Source of the DNA: an uncultured Alphaproteobacteria bacterium
Lineage (GTDB): Bacteria; Pseudomonadota; Alphaproteobacteria; Rhizobiales; Ancalomicrobiaceae
Direction of reading: 5' to 3'
DNA length: 51,043 nt
Assembly: GCA_937864925.1 (NCBI GenBank)
Contig: CALMFH010000080.1
Location: 1-51,043, forward strand
Of this stretch, positions 1 through 8,117 are shown piece after piece. A program made the translations under genes and the position numbers. Every line of letters starts with the position of its first letter. The stretch's first letter is position 1. The notes beneath the pieces were generated by a model that was given only the letters and a program-made list of their open reading frames with translations, was not told the DNA's origin and searched no databases.

Positions 1-9
1 ATGAGTTGA

Positions 10-55
10 TTGGCGACCCCGGCACGATTCGAACGTGCGACCAACAGCTTAGAAG
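10..55. repeat. attL: 46-bp direct repeat (tRNA-Arg 3' half)
   Basis: Identical over 46 bp to 12678-12723. It corresponds to nucleotides 32-76 of the tRNA-Arg(TCT), from the first base of the anticodon loop to the encoded CCA, plus one flanking T. The match stops abruptly at both sides (base 9 versus 12677, base 56 versus 12724). This is the displaced 3' end of the original host tRNA gene, left behind when the element inserted. Confidence 0.93.
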
Positions 56-259
56 TCAAATTGGTCTATAGGACACGATCGGACACCGCCGGCCGCCAGC
101 ATCCGCTATATACCATTGATACTGAATACTTTCTACGGGATGTCCCGCACTGTCCTAGACAGTTGTGGACGGTCCAAGCCACCTCGAGTATGCTACCCCC
201 ATGTTACCCCGATCGACCAACAGAAACGGCGCTCGGTTTCAATATGAGGGTTTCTTGCA
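56..259. promoter_or_regulatory. attL-integrase interval with a palindrome
   Basis: A 204-bp stretch without a supported gene between attL and the integrase. It is less GC-rich than its surroundings. It holds a 6-bp inverted repeat, ACTGTC-cta-GACAGT, at 149-163, and a short direct repeat GGACAC at 71-76 and 81-86. Such sites next to an integrase are often arm-type integrase or excisionase binding sites, or the integrase promoter. That role is inferred only from position. Confidence 0.35.
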
Positions 260-1555
260 ATGGCGAAGGCCCTGACCGTCAAAGCCATCGATGCCGTCAA
301 ACCCGGCTCGGCGCGTCGCGAGATACCCGATGGGCTGCTCGTCGGGCTCTACCTCGTGTGCCAGCCCTCCGGCGCGTTGAGTTGGGCTGTCCGCTATCGC
401 GTGGCCGGCGTTCCGAAGAAGCTCACGCTCGGGACCTACCCGGCGATCAGCCTCGCCTCAGCTCGCCAACTCGCGGGGCAGGCCCTGACCGCAGTGGCCG
501 AAGGCAGAGACCCCGGCGCCGAGAAGAAATCGGCTCGCCGGGCAGCGCTCGAGGCGCCGAAGGATGACGTCGCGGCGATCGTGGATCTCTACCTGGAGCG
601 TTACGCCAAGACCAACCTTCGGGAGAGTTCGCGGAAAGAGGCCGAACGCCTTCTCAAGAAGGAAGTGGTCGCCGCGTGGCGGGGCCGATCTATCAAGTCC
701 ATAGCGCGCCGGGACGTCGTCGACCTACTCGACGGGATCATCGACCGAGGGGCCGCAGTGACCGCCAACCGTGTTCTTGCGGCGGTACGGCGGCTTTTCA
801 ACTGGTGCATCGACCGAGGCGTGATCGAGGTTTCGCCGATCTCTGGCATGAAAGCACCGACCGTCGAGAAGAGCCGGGATCGGGTCCTCGCAGATGACGA
901 ATTGCGCCGCATCCTGAGGGCCGCAGACGGCCTCGGGTGGCCCTTCGGCCCCTTCGTCCGCCTCCTCACGCTCACCGGCCAACGGCTTTCCGAAGTCGGC
1001 GAAATGACATGGGAGGAGATCGACCGCGACAAGGCCGTATGGGTAATCCCGGCGCACCGCGCGAAGAACGGCGTTGCTCACGTCGTCCACCTCTCGCCGC
1101 AGGCACTCGCGGTCTTCGACGCACTCCCGAGGATCGCGAACGGCGCCAAAGAGTCGCCCCTGGTGTTCACAACAACAGGGCGTACGCCCGTCAGCGGGTG
1201 GTCGAACGCGAAGGACAAGATCAACGCCCTCGTCCTCGCCGAGTTGAAGGAAGAGGCTGTGGCGGCCGGCCTCGATCCGGAAGACGTTCGCCCCCTCCCC
1301 GACTGGCGGTTCCACGACCTCCGCCGAACGATGGCGAGCGGCATGGCCCGCCTCGGCGTGCAGATCCACGTCGTCGAGAAGGTGCTGAACCACGTATCCG
1401 GGTCTTTCGCCGGCATCGTGGGCGTCTACCAGCGGCACGATTTCGACGCCGAGAAGAAGGCCGCGCTCCTTGCGTGGGGTCGTCATGTCGCTTCGCTCGA
1501 AGCGATCGAGGAAACGAACGTCGTCGAGATGCGGGGACGGCGCGATGGTCAGTAA
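260..1555 (+). CDS. int: Tyrosine recombinase / phage integrase (P4-type)
   Basis: A 431-aa site-specific recombinase that would insert and excise the element at the tRNA-Arg gene. The N-terminus (about residues 1-90) is the DUF4102 arm-binding domain typical of P4-like integrases. A core-binding region follows at about 100-200, then the catalytic domain with R242 (in TGQRLSEVG), H352 and R355 (HDLRR), H378 and the nucleophile Y390 (GVYQRHDF). All key catalytic residues are present, so it should be active. It starts about 200 bp from attL and reads inward. Its 3' end overlaps the next gene by 11 bp. Full family length. Confidence 0.96.
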   Translation: MAKALTVKAIDAVKPGSARREIPDGLLVGLYLVCQPSGALSWAVRYRVAGVPKKLTLGTYPAISLASARQLAGQALTAVAEGRDPGAEKKSARRAALEAPKDDVAAIVDLYLERYAKTNLRESSRKEAERLLKKEVVAAWRGRSIKSIARRDVVDLLDGIIDRGAAVTANRVLAAVRRLFNWCIDRGVIEVSPISGMKAPTVEKSRDRVLADDELRRILRAADGLGWPFGPFVRLLTLTGQRLSEVGEMTWEEIDRDKAVWVIPAHRAKNGVAHVVHLSPQALAVFDALPRIANGAKESPLVFTTTGRTPVSGWSNAKDKINALVLAELKEEAVAAGLDPEDVRPLPDWRFHDLRRTMASGMARLGVQIHVVEKVLNHVSGSFAGIVGVYQRHDFDAEKKAALLAWGRHVASLEAIEETNVVEMRGRRDGQ

Positions 1556-2198
1556 GCCAACCGGGCGCCCTCGTGGCAGGCCCAAGAAGGCTCATGAGGT
1601 AGCCGCAGAACGACGCGAGAAACGTCGTATCGGACGTCCAACCGTGCACTTCCGGGAAGACCCAGATCGATTCTTGGTAGCATTGATCGACGCACTGATG
1701 CTCGCGAACGGATGGAGTGAACGTCGCGCATCGGTCGAGGTCGCGAAGCTGCAGGTTGGGCGCCCACTGACAAAGAGCGAGATAGACCAACTTTGGCCAG
1801 GGGCGCGTCTTGCGGCTCCGGACGGATGGGTGTTGACGGCCTACGGCCCGCCGATCAGCTCGTTTGGCGGCGCAAACGGACGCCTCTCGTCGAATACGCG
1901 CGTCGGCTCCCGATCTGGAACAATTGAGGGTCGCGCGGCGACGTTGCGCCAGAAGGCCCGGGAGTGGGAATCGGACATCGAAGCCAAACGCTGGCGCATC
2001 GCGATGGGCGCGGCGGCGCGGGTGGCAATCGCTCCCATCCCCGAGATGGCTAGCGCCAACGGCTTCGCCCACGCGCGGGTATTCATCAACGATTGTGTAG
2101 TGGCCGCCGGTGAATCGCGATCCACCGCGGACCATCTGATCGCCATGGCGGCACACTCGATCGGCGTGCGATCGCTGCCCGACTTTTCGCAAATTTAG
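1545..2198 (+). CDS. Hypothetical protein with basic AT-hook-like N-terminus
   Basis: A 217-aa protein starting at an ATG inside the last codons of the integrase gene (11-bp overlap), so translation is probably coupled. The N-terminus contains GRPRGRPKK, a motif resembling an AT-hook, followed by a charged stretch and a second GRP sequence, which suggests contact with nucleic acid. The rest has no motif I recognise. A longer reading from 1470 would overlap the integrase more and lacks support. By position it may help control integration or be an accessory gene of the element. Confidence 0.6.
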   Translation: MVSKPTGRPRGRPKKAHEVAAERREKRRIGRPTVHFREDPDRFLVALIDALMLANGWSERRASVEVAKLQVGRPLTKSEIDQLWPGARLAAPDGWVLTAYGPPISSFGGANGRLSSNTRVGSRSGTIEGRAATLRQKAREWESDIEAKRWRIAMGAAARVAIAPIPEMASANGFAHARVFINDCVVAAGESRSTADHLIAMAAHSIGVRSLPDFSQI

Positions 2199-2262
2199 CA
2201 TCCGGGCCGGTTTGCCCGGCATCTGGCTTTCCTTGTCTCGTCAGCAACAGACGAGGCACGAC

Positions 2263-2520
2263 ATGGCCCCCAATCGAAACCTGATTCCCCTCTCCCGCCC
2301 CGAACTGATCGGACTCGGCGTCGGCCGCCGCACTCTCGGCCGTTACATCACCAACCCGCCGCCCGGGTTCCCGACGCCGATCTACCAGAACGGCCGCATT
2401 TACTTCGCGTCGGACGAACTCGACGCCTACAAGGCGCAACTCGTCGCGACCGCGAACAGTGGCCAGCGGCGACAGCAGCCCGGTAGCGCCTCTCCGGCAT
2501 CGGAGGTGCACGATGGCTAA
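2263..2520 (+). CDS. AlpA-like helix-turn-helix protein (excisionase/regulator candidate)
   Basis: An 85-aa protein beginning at an ATG preceded by GACGAGG. The sequence LSRPELIGLGVGRRTLGRYI followed by a proline-rich turn and YFASDELDAY resembles the MerR/AlpA-type winged helix found in excisionases and AlpA activators next to P4-type integrases. Expected role: DNA binding to promote excision or to switch on element genes. The reading frame can be extended upstream to 2212, but the ATG at 2263 has the better ribosome site. It overlaps the following gene by 8 bp. Confidence 0.65.
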   Translation: MAPNRNLIPLSRPELIGLGVGRRTLGRYITNPPPGFPTPIYQNGRIYFASDELDAYKAQLVATANSGQRRQQPGSASPASEVHDG

Positions 2521-2722
2521 GCGCTCAGTGCGCCGCCCCCGCTCTCCCCAGCTCGACGCAACCATTTGCGACGGCCGCGAGACCGTTGGCAGGCTTATTT
2601 TCTTGGGCGCCGGCTGGCGAGCCGAAGGCCCGGATGGGAAGTCGCTCGGCGTCTACGAGAGCCGCGCCGAGGCCCGCGAAGCAATTTCGGAGGCGCGCAG
2701 CGGATGCGAGACAACCACCTGA
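2513..2722 (+). CDS. Small hypothetical protein
   Basis: A 69-aa basic protein. It starts at an ATG overlapping the end of the AlpA-like gene by 8 bp. The sequence has an Arg-rich N-terminus and a C-terminal segment (WRAEGPDGKSLGVYESRAEA) that looks like a small beta-alpha fold. No family recognised. The dense overlap with genes on both sides supports its being real. Confidence 0.5.
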   Translation: MAKRSVRRPRSPQLDATICDGRETVGRLIFLGAGWRAEGPDGKSLGVYESRAEAREAISEARSGCETTT

Positions 2723-2937
2723 TCGACCCAATCGAAAGCGCCCTCGACGCTTACGGACACGAGGTCGCGAGGGCGTTGGTTCGCCACGCCGGCTTCTCCC
2801 CGGCCCGGTCGTACGACGTCATGGGGGAAGCTCGCCGTTGCGTGATTTCTCACGTTGAAGCCGAAGAAGACCGCAGGGCGCGGCTTGCTGCCGTCGAAGC
2901 GGCTCACCGGTTGAAGGAGGAGCGCCGATATGCGTGA
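2704..2937 (+). CDS. Small hypothetical protein
   Basis: A 77-aa predicted all-helical, charged protein (IDPIESALDAYGHEVARALV and a C-terminus rich in Glu/Arg). It overlaps the preceding gene by 19 bp and the following one by 8 bp. It lies in the early module between the AlpA-like gene and the nuclease. No family recognised. Confidence 0.5.
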   Translation: MRDNHLIDPIESALDAYGHEVARALVRHAGFSPARSYDVMGEARRCVISHVEAEEDRRARLAAVEAAHRLKEERRYA

Positions 2938-3289
2938 TGCCTCCCGCAAGACCGGTGGCCGCCGCTCACGCGACAAGGGAAACCGCGTCGAACGTCACCT
3001 CGTGCGGTTCTTTCAAGACGCGGGCTTTGCCGCAGAACGCGTCCCGCTCTCCGGCTCGGCCGGTGGCTCCTACCTTGGCGACCTCACGGTGCCGTTGCTC
3101 GGTATCGATAGGGTCGTCGAGGTCAAGGCGCGCGCCGACGGCTTCCGCGAACTCTACGCGTGGCTCGAACGCCGGGATGTTCTGATCGTCAAGGCCGACC
3201 GCCGCGAACCGCTCGTCGTGGTCCCCCTGCGCTTGGCCGTGGCAGTCATGGCGGCCGCCGAGCACGGCAAGAATGGGGGCGCTCGATGA
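2930..3289 (+). CDS. PD-(D/E)XK nuclease, Holliday junction resolvase-like
   Basis: A 119-aa protein. It has the layout of small archaeal Hjc/phage resolvases: a basic N-terminus with E21 (GNRVERHLV), the loop LSGSAGGSYLGDL with D51, then E64 and K66 in VEVKA, completing the PD-(D/E)XK active site. It probably cleaves branched DNA arising during element replication or recombination. The stop overlaps the start of the ATPase gene by 4 bp, tying it to the replication module. The family fold assignment is firm; the exact substrate is inferred. Confidence 0.75.
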   Translation: MRDASRKTGGRRSRDKGNRVERHLVRFFQDAGFAAERVPLSGSAGGSYLGDLTVPLLGIDRVVEVKARADGFRELYAWLERRDVLIVKADRREPLVVVPLRLAVAVMAAAEHGKNGGAR

Positions 3290-4467
3290 ACGCTCCTCAC
3301 GATCCGGACAGAGGGGCGAAGCCACCCTCGATCGTTGCACGCCCTTTCGTCTGGCGAGATCCGGCGACGCTCCCGGCGCGGGCATGGGTCTATCCGTGGC
3401 ACTACATCCGGAAGTTCGTTTCGGTCACCGTCGCCCCCGGCGGGGTCGGCAAGTCCTCTCTCGTCATCGCCGAGGCCCTCGCCTTGGTTACAGACCGTAA
3501 CCTGCTCGGAACGAATCCCGCGGCGCCAGTGAGGGTGTGGTTGTGGAACGGCGAGGACCCCCGCGACGAGCTTCAGCGTCGTGTCACGGCTGCGATGGTC
3601 CATCACGGCATTGCCCCGGCCGAGATCGAGGGGCGCTTGTTCCTCAACTCCGGCCGCGAGGACGTGATCTGCATCGCAGTGCAGGACCGTCTCGGCGTAC
3701 GCGTCGCGGAGCCCAACGTCGACGCGATCACCCGGACAATCCGCGAGAACGCGATCGACGTCGTGATCATTGACCCGTTCGTCAGTTCTCACGCGGTCAC
3801 CGAAAACGACAACAACGCGATCGACCGGGTTGCCAAGACGTGGGCACGCATCGCCGATGCCACGAACACCGCGATCGAGTTGGTTCATCACTCGCGCAAG
3901 AATGGCGGATCCGAGACCACGGTCGAAGACGGGCGAGGCGCCGTTGCCCTCCTCGCCGCGGCCCGCGCGGCGCGCGTTCTCAACGTGATGACCAAGGAGG
4001 AGGCAGAGAGAGCCGGTGTCGAGCGCCACCACGAGTACGTCCGCATCGACGACGGCAAAGCCAACCTCACCCCCATGTCGGAAGCCTCCCAATGGTTCCG
4101 AAAGGTCGGGGTCCATCTGTGGAACGGTCCCGGCGGCACGGGTGGAGACAGCGTCGGCGTCGCGACCGCCTGGAGTTGGCCAGATCCGTTTGACGATCTG
4201 TCGGCCCGCGACCTTCGGGCCGTTCAGGTCGCAGTATCACGAGGACGCTGGCGGAAGGACGCACAAGCCAAGGATTGGGTGGGACATCCGATCGCCGAGA
4301 CCCTCGGCATCGACATTGCCGACAAGTCAGGCAAGTCCCGCGTAAAGGCATTGCAGCGGGTATGGACCGATACCGGCGTTTTGATCGAAGTCATCGAAAA
4401 GGACGAGCGGCGGATGGAAAGGACCTATGTCCGAGCGTCCGCCCAGGACCAAGGTGAGGCGCCATGA
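3286..4467 (+). CDS. RepA-like AAA/RecA-fold ATPase (replication helicase candidate)
   Basis: A 393-aa protein starting at ATG 3286, in a 4-bp overlap with the resolvase-like gene. Walker A is GGVGKS at residues 52-57, the LWNGEDP motif around 86-92 is typical of RepA/RSF1010-type hexameric helicases (AAA_25), and Walker B is VVIIDPF with D163. A C-terminal winged-helix-like tail follows (about 310-380). It probably drives element replication. It is followed at once by an iteron-like repeat region, as expected for a replication initiator or helicase next to its origin. Confidence 0.82.
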   Translation: MNAPHDPDRGAKPPSIVARPFVWRDPATLPARAWVYPWHYIRKFVSVTVAPGGVGKSSLVIAEALALVTDRNLLGTNPAAPVRVWLWNGEDPRDELQRRVTAAMVHHGIAPAEIEGRLFLNSGREDVICIAVQDRLGVRVAEPNVDAITRTIRENAIDVVIIDPFVSSHAVTENDNNAIDRVAKTWARIADATNTAIELVHHSRKNGGSETTVEDGRGAVALLAAARAARVLNVMTKEEAERAGVERHHEYVRIDDGKANLTPMSEASQWFRKVGVHLWNGPGGTGGDSVGVATAWSWPDPFDDLSARDLRAVQVAVSRGRWRKDAQAKDWVGHPIAETLGIDIADKSGKSRVKALQRVWTDTGVLIEVIEKDERRMERTYVRASAQDQGEAP

Positions 4468-4490
4468 TCCCCTGCCCCACCGCCCCACCA

Positions 4491-4599
4491 CCTCACCTTC
4501 CTATAAGAAGGTGAGGCAGGTGAGGCAGTGAGGCAAACGCGGTTTTGCGCCGAACCGCCGAACCTCGCTGCGCCGAACCTTTTCGTGGTGAGGCACCAC
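4491..4599. repeat. Iteron-like GTGAGGCA repeats and hairpin (putative origin or control site)
   Basis: Directly after the ATPase gene is a perfect 10-bp inverted repeat, CCTCACCTTC (4491-4500) and GAAGGTGAGG (4507-4516), with loop CTATAA. Exact copies of GTGAGGCA follow at 4511, 4520, 4528 and 4588, and GTGAGGCG sits at 4454 inside the gene. The 4588 copy lies in a palindrome, GTGGTG-agg-CACCAC. Clustered short repeats with a hairpin beside a RepA-like gene suggest a replication origin. The alternative is a transcription terminator or operator for the module boundary. The hairpin is not followed by a T-run. Confidence 0.55.
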
Positions 4600-4885
4600 T
4601 AACGCGAGGACAAGCGACGACTGGACGCGCGAACGAGAGCATCGTCCTTTCATCACCGCCAAAATCGCCCATTTTTTCGGGGCGACGTACGACCGATCAG
4701 ACGACCACTTCCGACCGCATGAAATTGGCTCCGGCACCGGCGGCCGATCTCTTCGCGCCTACATCTGTTCTACAAGCTGTTGGTTATGTCCAAGAGTGTC
4801 TTTGTTTGTCGATATTTACGCCATTTCTGCGTCTTGATATCCTAATCGGGTAACGCATGGGTATTGAGCGGAGCGATTTCCGAGC
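4600..4885 (+). promoter_or_regulatory. AT-richer leader before the packaging genes
   Basis: This gap of nearly 300 bp has no convincing gene. A hairpin TCGCCC...GGGCGA brackets a T-run around 4664-4685. The stretch 4780-4855 is strikingly AT-rich for this DNA, which fits a promoter for the packaging/morphogenesis operon. I cannot define -35/-10 boxes with confidence. An open frame at 4545-4853 crosses it but has no ribosome site and no recognisable protein features. Confidence 0.35.
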
Positions 4886-5299
4886 ATGTCGGACGCTACA
4901 ACGACCATAGTCATCGACAAGAGGAAAGGCCGGTCGCGCCTGTCGAACGGTCTCGCCCGCCTGTCCGATGTCGACGGCCGTTCGATGTGGGCGCGGCGTC
5001 TTCGGGACGTGGTCGCGGCGCACATAGCGGACCTCGGCGGCGAGGCGGCGACCTCTGAGGCCGAGCGGTCGATCATCCGGCGGGCGGCGACGCTGACCAC
5101 TGAACTCGAGAGGCTCGAGGCTCGGTTTGCGTCTGCAGGTGAAGCCGCTCCGGCGGACCTGGACCTGTACCAGCGCACCGCCGGCAACCTTCGCCGCCTC
5201 CTCGAGAGCGTCGGCCTCAAGCGCGTGCCGAAGGACGTGACGCCGGACTTGAAGACCTACATCGACGCCAAGGGCTCCAAACGCGAGGGCGGCCGATGA
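4886..5299 (+). CDS. terS: Terminase small subunit-like protein
   Basis: A 137-aa protein immediately upstream of, and overlapping by 4 bp, the large terminase gene. It has a basic N-terminus (DKRKGRSRLSNG), a long helical middle with a coiled-coil-like stretch (residues about 60-110) and a basic C-terminal tail ending KREGGR. Size and position fit a phage small terminase that selects element DNA for packaging. Sequence motifs in this family are weak, so the call rests mainly on context. Confidence 0.65.
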   Translation: MSDATTTIVIDKRKGRSRLSNGLARLSDVDGRSMWARRLRDVVAAHIADLGGEAATSEAERSIIRRAATLTTELERLEARFASAGEAAPADLDLYQRTAGNLRRLLESVGLKRVPKDVTPDLKTYIDAKGSKREGGR

Positions 5300-6702
5300 A
5301 CATTCTCGAGGCCCTTGACGACGACCACCTCTTCCGCGGCGCCATCCGAAACCATTCGACATGGCAGGCATGGCGGGCTTTCCTGGCAGCTCTGTTCGGG
5401 CTCCCGATGTCCGATACCGAGGCCGACGTCTACCGGGCTTGTACGGGCCGCGAAACGCTTCCTCAGCGCTCTTTCGAAGAGGCATGGCTCGTCTGCGGTC
5501 GCCGCGCCGGCAAGTCGTTCACGATGGCGCTCACGGCGGTCTTCCTCGCCTGTTTCCGGGAGTACGGCGAGTACCTCGCCCGAGGCGAGCGCGCGACTAT
5601 CATGGTGATTGCGGCCGATCGGAAGCAAGCCCGCGTGATCATGCGCTATGTCCGCGGGCTGCTGACCATTCCCATGCTCGCCCGACTGATCGAACGCGAA
5701 ACCTCCGACGGATTCGATCTCACGGGCTCCGTGACGATCGAGGTAGGCACGGCATCGCACCGCGCGGTTCGCGGTTACACGATCGCCGCCATCCTTGCTG
5801 ACGAGATCGCCTTCTGGCCGACCGACGAGGGGAGCGCGTCGCCCGATACCGAGATCCTCGCGGCCCTTCGTCCGGCGATGGCGACAATTCCGGGCGCGAT
5901 GCTGATCGCCGCTTCCTCGCCGTACGCCAAGCGCGGAGCGATGTGGGAGGCGTTCCGCCGGTATTTCGGGAAAGACGGGGCGCCGGTCCTCGTCTGGCGA
6001 GCGTCGACGCGGACGATGAACCCGACGGTGCCGCAATCGGTCATCGACGAGGCCATGGAGCGCGACACCGCGTCGGCGAGTGCCGAGTATCTCGCCGAGT
6101 TCCGCTCCGACATCGAGAGCTTCATTGCCCGCGAGGTCGTCGATGCCGTGACCATCCCCGGTCGCTTTGAATTGCCGCCCATGGCGGCGGCGAACTACGT
6201 CGCGTTCGTCGACCCGTCCGGCGGATCGGCGGACTCGATGACGCTGGCGATTGCGCACACCGAGGGCGAGGTCGCAGTCCTCGATGCGGTGCGCGAGGTC
6301 AAGCCTCCCTTCTCGCCGGATGGTGTGGTTCAGGACTTCGCCGCGCTACTGAGGCTCTACCGGGTCCATCGGATCACGGGCGACAGGTACGCCGGTGAAT
6401 GGCCTCGGGAACGATTCCGCGCCGCTGGCATCGCCTACGAGCCGAGCGAGCGAGCGAAGAGCGAAATCTACGGCGCGTTCCTACCGCTCGCGAACTCCCG
6501 TCGGGTCGAATTGCTCGACCTTCCCCGCATCTCGTCGCAGTTGACCGGCCTCGAGCGTCGCACGGCCCGTGGGGGCCGCGACACGATCGACCACGGCCCC
6601 GGGCAACACGACGATCTCGCGAACGCCGTGGCGGGCGCCCTGGTGCTCGCCGACGTCCCCCAACCGACCTCTTCGGTCGAACCTCTGAGGATCTGGGCAT
6701 GA
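5296..6702 (+). CDS. terL: Phage terminase large subunit (packaging ATPase/nuclease)
   Basis: A 468-aa DNA-packaging motor. The ATPase domain has the Walker A-like CGRRAGKS (residues 67-74), a segment IMVIAADRKQAR (102-113), Walker B ILADE (166-170) and a coupling SSPY (207-210). The RNase H-like nuclease domain follows, with D306 (VDPSGG), a GDRYAGEW segment and QHDDLANA near the end as the last acidic motif. The protein appears complete and of normal family length. It would translocate element DNA into a prohead, yet no portal or capsid gene is nearby. Confidence 0.92.
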   Translation: MNILEALDDDHLFRGAIRNHSTWQAWRAFLAALFGLPMSDTEADVYRACTGRETLPQRSFEEAWLVCGRRAGKSFTMALTAVFLACFREYGEYLARGERATIMVIAADRKQARVIMRYVRGLLTIPMLARLIERETSDGFDLTGSVTIEVGTASHRAVRGYTIAAILADEIAFWPTDEGSASPDTEILAALRPAMATIPGAMLIAASSPYAKRGAMWEAFRRYFGKDGAPVLVWRASTRTMNPTVPQSVIDEAMERDTASASAEYLAEFRSDIESFIAREVVDAVTIPGRFELPPMAAANYVAFVDPSGGSADSMTLAIAHTEGEVAVLDAVREVKPPFSPDGVVQDFAALLRLYRVHRITGDRYAGEWPRERFRAAGIAYEPSERAKSEIYGAFLPLANSRRVELLDLPRISSQLTGLERRTARGGRDTIDHGPGQHDDLANAVAGALVLADVPQPTSSVEPLRIWA

Positions 6703-6986
6703 CCCCGCTCGAAACGTTGCAATCCAAACAGACCGCGGCCGGCGACCGCTATGCGAAGGCCGTCGCCGAACTTCGCGAGGCGTTCATCGATCTCGCCGCC
6801 ATCGATCGGGCGATCGGAAATCGGAACGTCTCCGATCGGCATGTCGCGACCTTCACCGACATGCCGTCGGTGCCCTGCTTCCTCTCCCATCCGGTCTTCG
6901 CGCCGCTCCCGCCGAGCGAACTTCGGTGGGATCACGAGATCGCCGCCGTTCACGAAACCTACGTCTCGAGCGTCACCAACGCCTGA
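6699..6986 (+). CDS. Hypothetical protein after terminase
   Basis: A 95-aa protein whose ATG overlaps the terL stop by 4 bp. The first half is a single long helix (LESLQ-type, KAVAELREAFIDLAAIDRAI), the second is rich in Pro and Phe. No family recognised. In a normal prophage this slot holds the portal gene, but this protein is far too small to be one. Confidence 0.6.
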   Translation: MTPLETLQSKQTAAGDRYAKAVAELREAFIDLAAIDRAIGNRNVSDRHVATFTDMPSVPCFLSHPVFAPLPPSELRWDHEIAAVHETYVSSVTNA

Positions 6987-6997
6987 GGAGGTGCCGA

Positions 6998-7636
6998 ATG
7001 TCCTTCCATCACAAAGCAAATCAGTTCCTGGAGCGCATGCCGGCCGGCACGTTCGACCATGTACGCGAGAGCGTCACGACGGCCTTCGGCGTTGCGGCCG
7101 GTTTCAAGGAGAAGGTCGAGAAGATCGTCGCCGACAAGCGGCTCTCCGACACCGGGCACAAGGAGAAGATCGTCGATGTCCTCCGCGGCGGCCCGATCTC
7201 TCACCTCAAGCAGTTGCGCCGGATCGCTGGGGAGCGGCTCAAGGCTCTCGAAGAGACCCGGGCGAAGTGTCAGCCGGTCCTCGACAAGTCCGACATGTTC
7301 GCCGAGGTCCAGCGTCAGGAGATCCGGGCGTGGCTTCGCGGTATGCCCGAGGCGGAGCGGCTCCGTGTCGCCTATGAAACGCCGGATCGGATGGTGCGGG
7401 AGGCGATCGCCTTCGCGATCCCGGCACTGTCCGGCCTCAACGACGAGGCGAAGGCGTTCGTCGTCTCCGCGATGATCCAGGACGCACACGGCGAACGTCT
7501 CGCCGAGATCAATCACCTCTCGGAGATCTACGAGGCCGAGACGCTGGCGATCGACGAGGCCACCGCGGACTTGCGCCGCGCGAGCGGGCTCGAACAGGCA
7601 GCGTTCTCGCGAGTGTGGGAGACAACGGCCGAATGA
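6998..7636 (+). CDS. Hypothetical all-helical protein
   Basis: A 212-aa protein with a good ribosome site (GAGGAGG, 6986-6992). The sequence is predicted almost entirely alpha-helical, with charged segments (FKEKVEKIVADKRL, LKALEETRAK). No transmembrane segment or catalytic motif. It sits between the terminase and the tail assembly genes and overlaps the next gene by 4 bp. It could be a scaffold-like, head-tail or tail accessory protein. No family recognised. Confidence 0.65.
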   Translation: MSFHHKANQFLERMPAGTFDHVRESVTTAFGVAAGFKEKVEKIVADKRLSDTGHKEKIVDVLRGGPISHLKQLRRIAGERLKALEETRAKCQPVLDKSDMFAEVQRQEIRAWLRGMPEAERLRVAYETPDRMVREAIAFAIPALSGLNDEAKAFVVSAMIQDAHGERLAEINHLSEIYEAETLAIDEATADLRRASGLEQAAFSRVWETTAE

Positions 7637-7779
7637 CCTTCCTCGACCAATTCCTTCGCCGAGCGGTCGCCATAGACGGAGGCGCGGTCCTTCGTCTGAT
7701 GGCTGCGCCGAAACTTCCGATGCCGGGAGCGCCCCCGCGTCCCCTGTCCACCGCCCCCACCAATCGAGGTGATGCATGA
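7633..7779 (+). CDS. 48-aa hypothetical microprotein
   Basis: A 48-codon frame linked by ATGA overlaps at both ends (7633-7636 with the upstream stop, 7776-7779 with the downstream start). The protein starts MTFLDQFLRRAVAIDGGAVL and ends in a Pro-rich tail (PKLPMPGAPPRPLSTAPTN). The perfect double overlap suggests it is translated, perhaps chiefly to couple its neighbours. Function unknown. Confidence 0.55.
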   Translation: MTFLDQFLRRAVAIDGGAVLRLMAAPKLPMPGAPPRPLSTAPTNRGDA

Positions 7780-8117
7780 CCCCGTCCGACGAAATCCTCT
7801 CCCGCTATGCTCGTGTCGAGCGCGCCACCGACGCCCTCGGGCGCGTCATCGGCGTCAAGAAGCTCCGTCCGATCGATCAGGCGAAGGCCATCGACTTCGC
7901 CGGCACCGGGCCGGACAGTTTCATGGCCAGCCTGTACCTCGCCGCCATGGCCGTGTGCGAAATCGACGGAGATCCGATTCCGTCGGCCAAGAGTTCCGAA
8001 GAGCTGGCGACCATCGTCAACATCCTCGACGAGGAAGGACTTTCGGCCATCCGAGAGGGCCTCTCTCGCTTCCAGCCCAAGACGCCCGAGGAGGTCGTCG
8101 CCAAGGCGGGGGAATGA
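7776..8117 (+). CDS. Tail assembly chaperone-like protein (lambda gpG position)
   Basis: A 113-aa acidic protein in the place that lambda gpG occupies, two genes before the tape measure protein. Features are an N-terminal helix (SDEILSRYARVERATDALGR), a segment FMASLYLAAMAVCEIDG and a Glu-rich C-terminus. Such chaperones coat the tape measure protein before the tail tube forms. Its stop overlaps the next start by 4 bp, and the next gene lies in the -1 frame, as in the lambda G-T arrangement. The call is from position and composition. Confidence 0.55.
   Translation: MTPSDEILSRYARVERATDALGRVIGVKKLRPIDQAKAIDFAGTGPDSFMASLYLAAMAVCEIDGDPIPSAKSSEELATIVNILDEEGLSAIREGLSRFQPKTPEEVVAKAGE

Noticed and set aside
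4464-4514. 16-codon frame overlapping the stop of the RepA-like gene
   Set aside because: Too short to support, Pro-rich and running into the hairpin; kept as part of the repeat region instead.
4545-4853. 102-codon frame in the gap before terS
   Set aside because: No ribosome site, no recognisable protein features, and it crosses the repeat and AT-rich control region.
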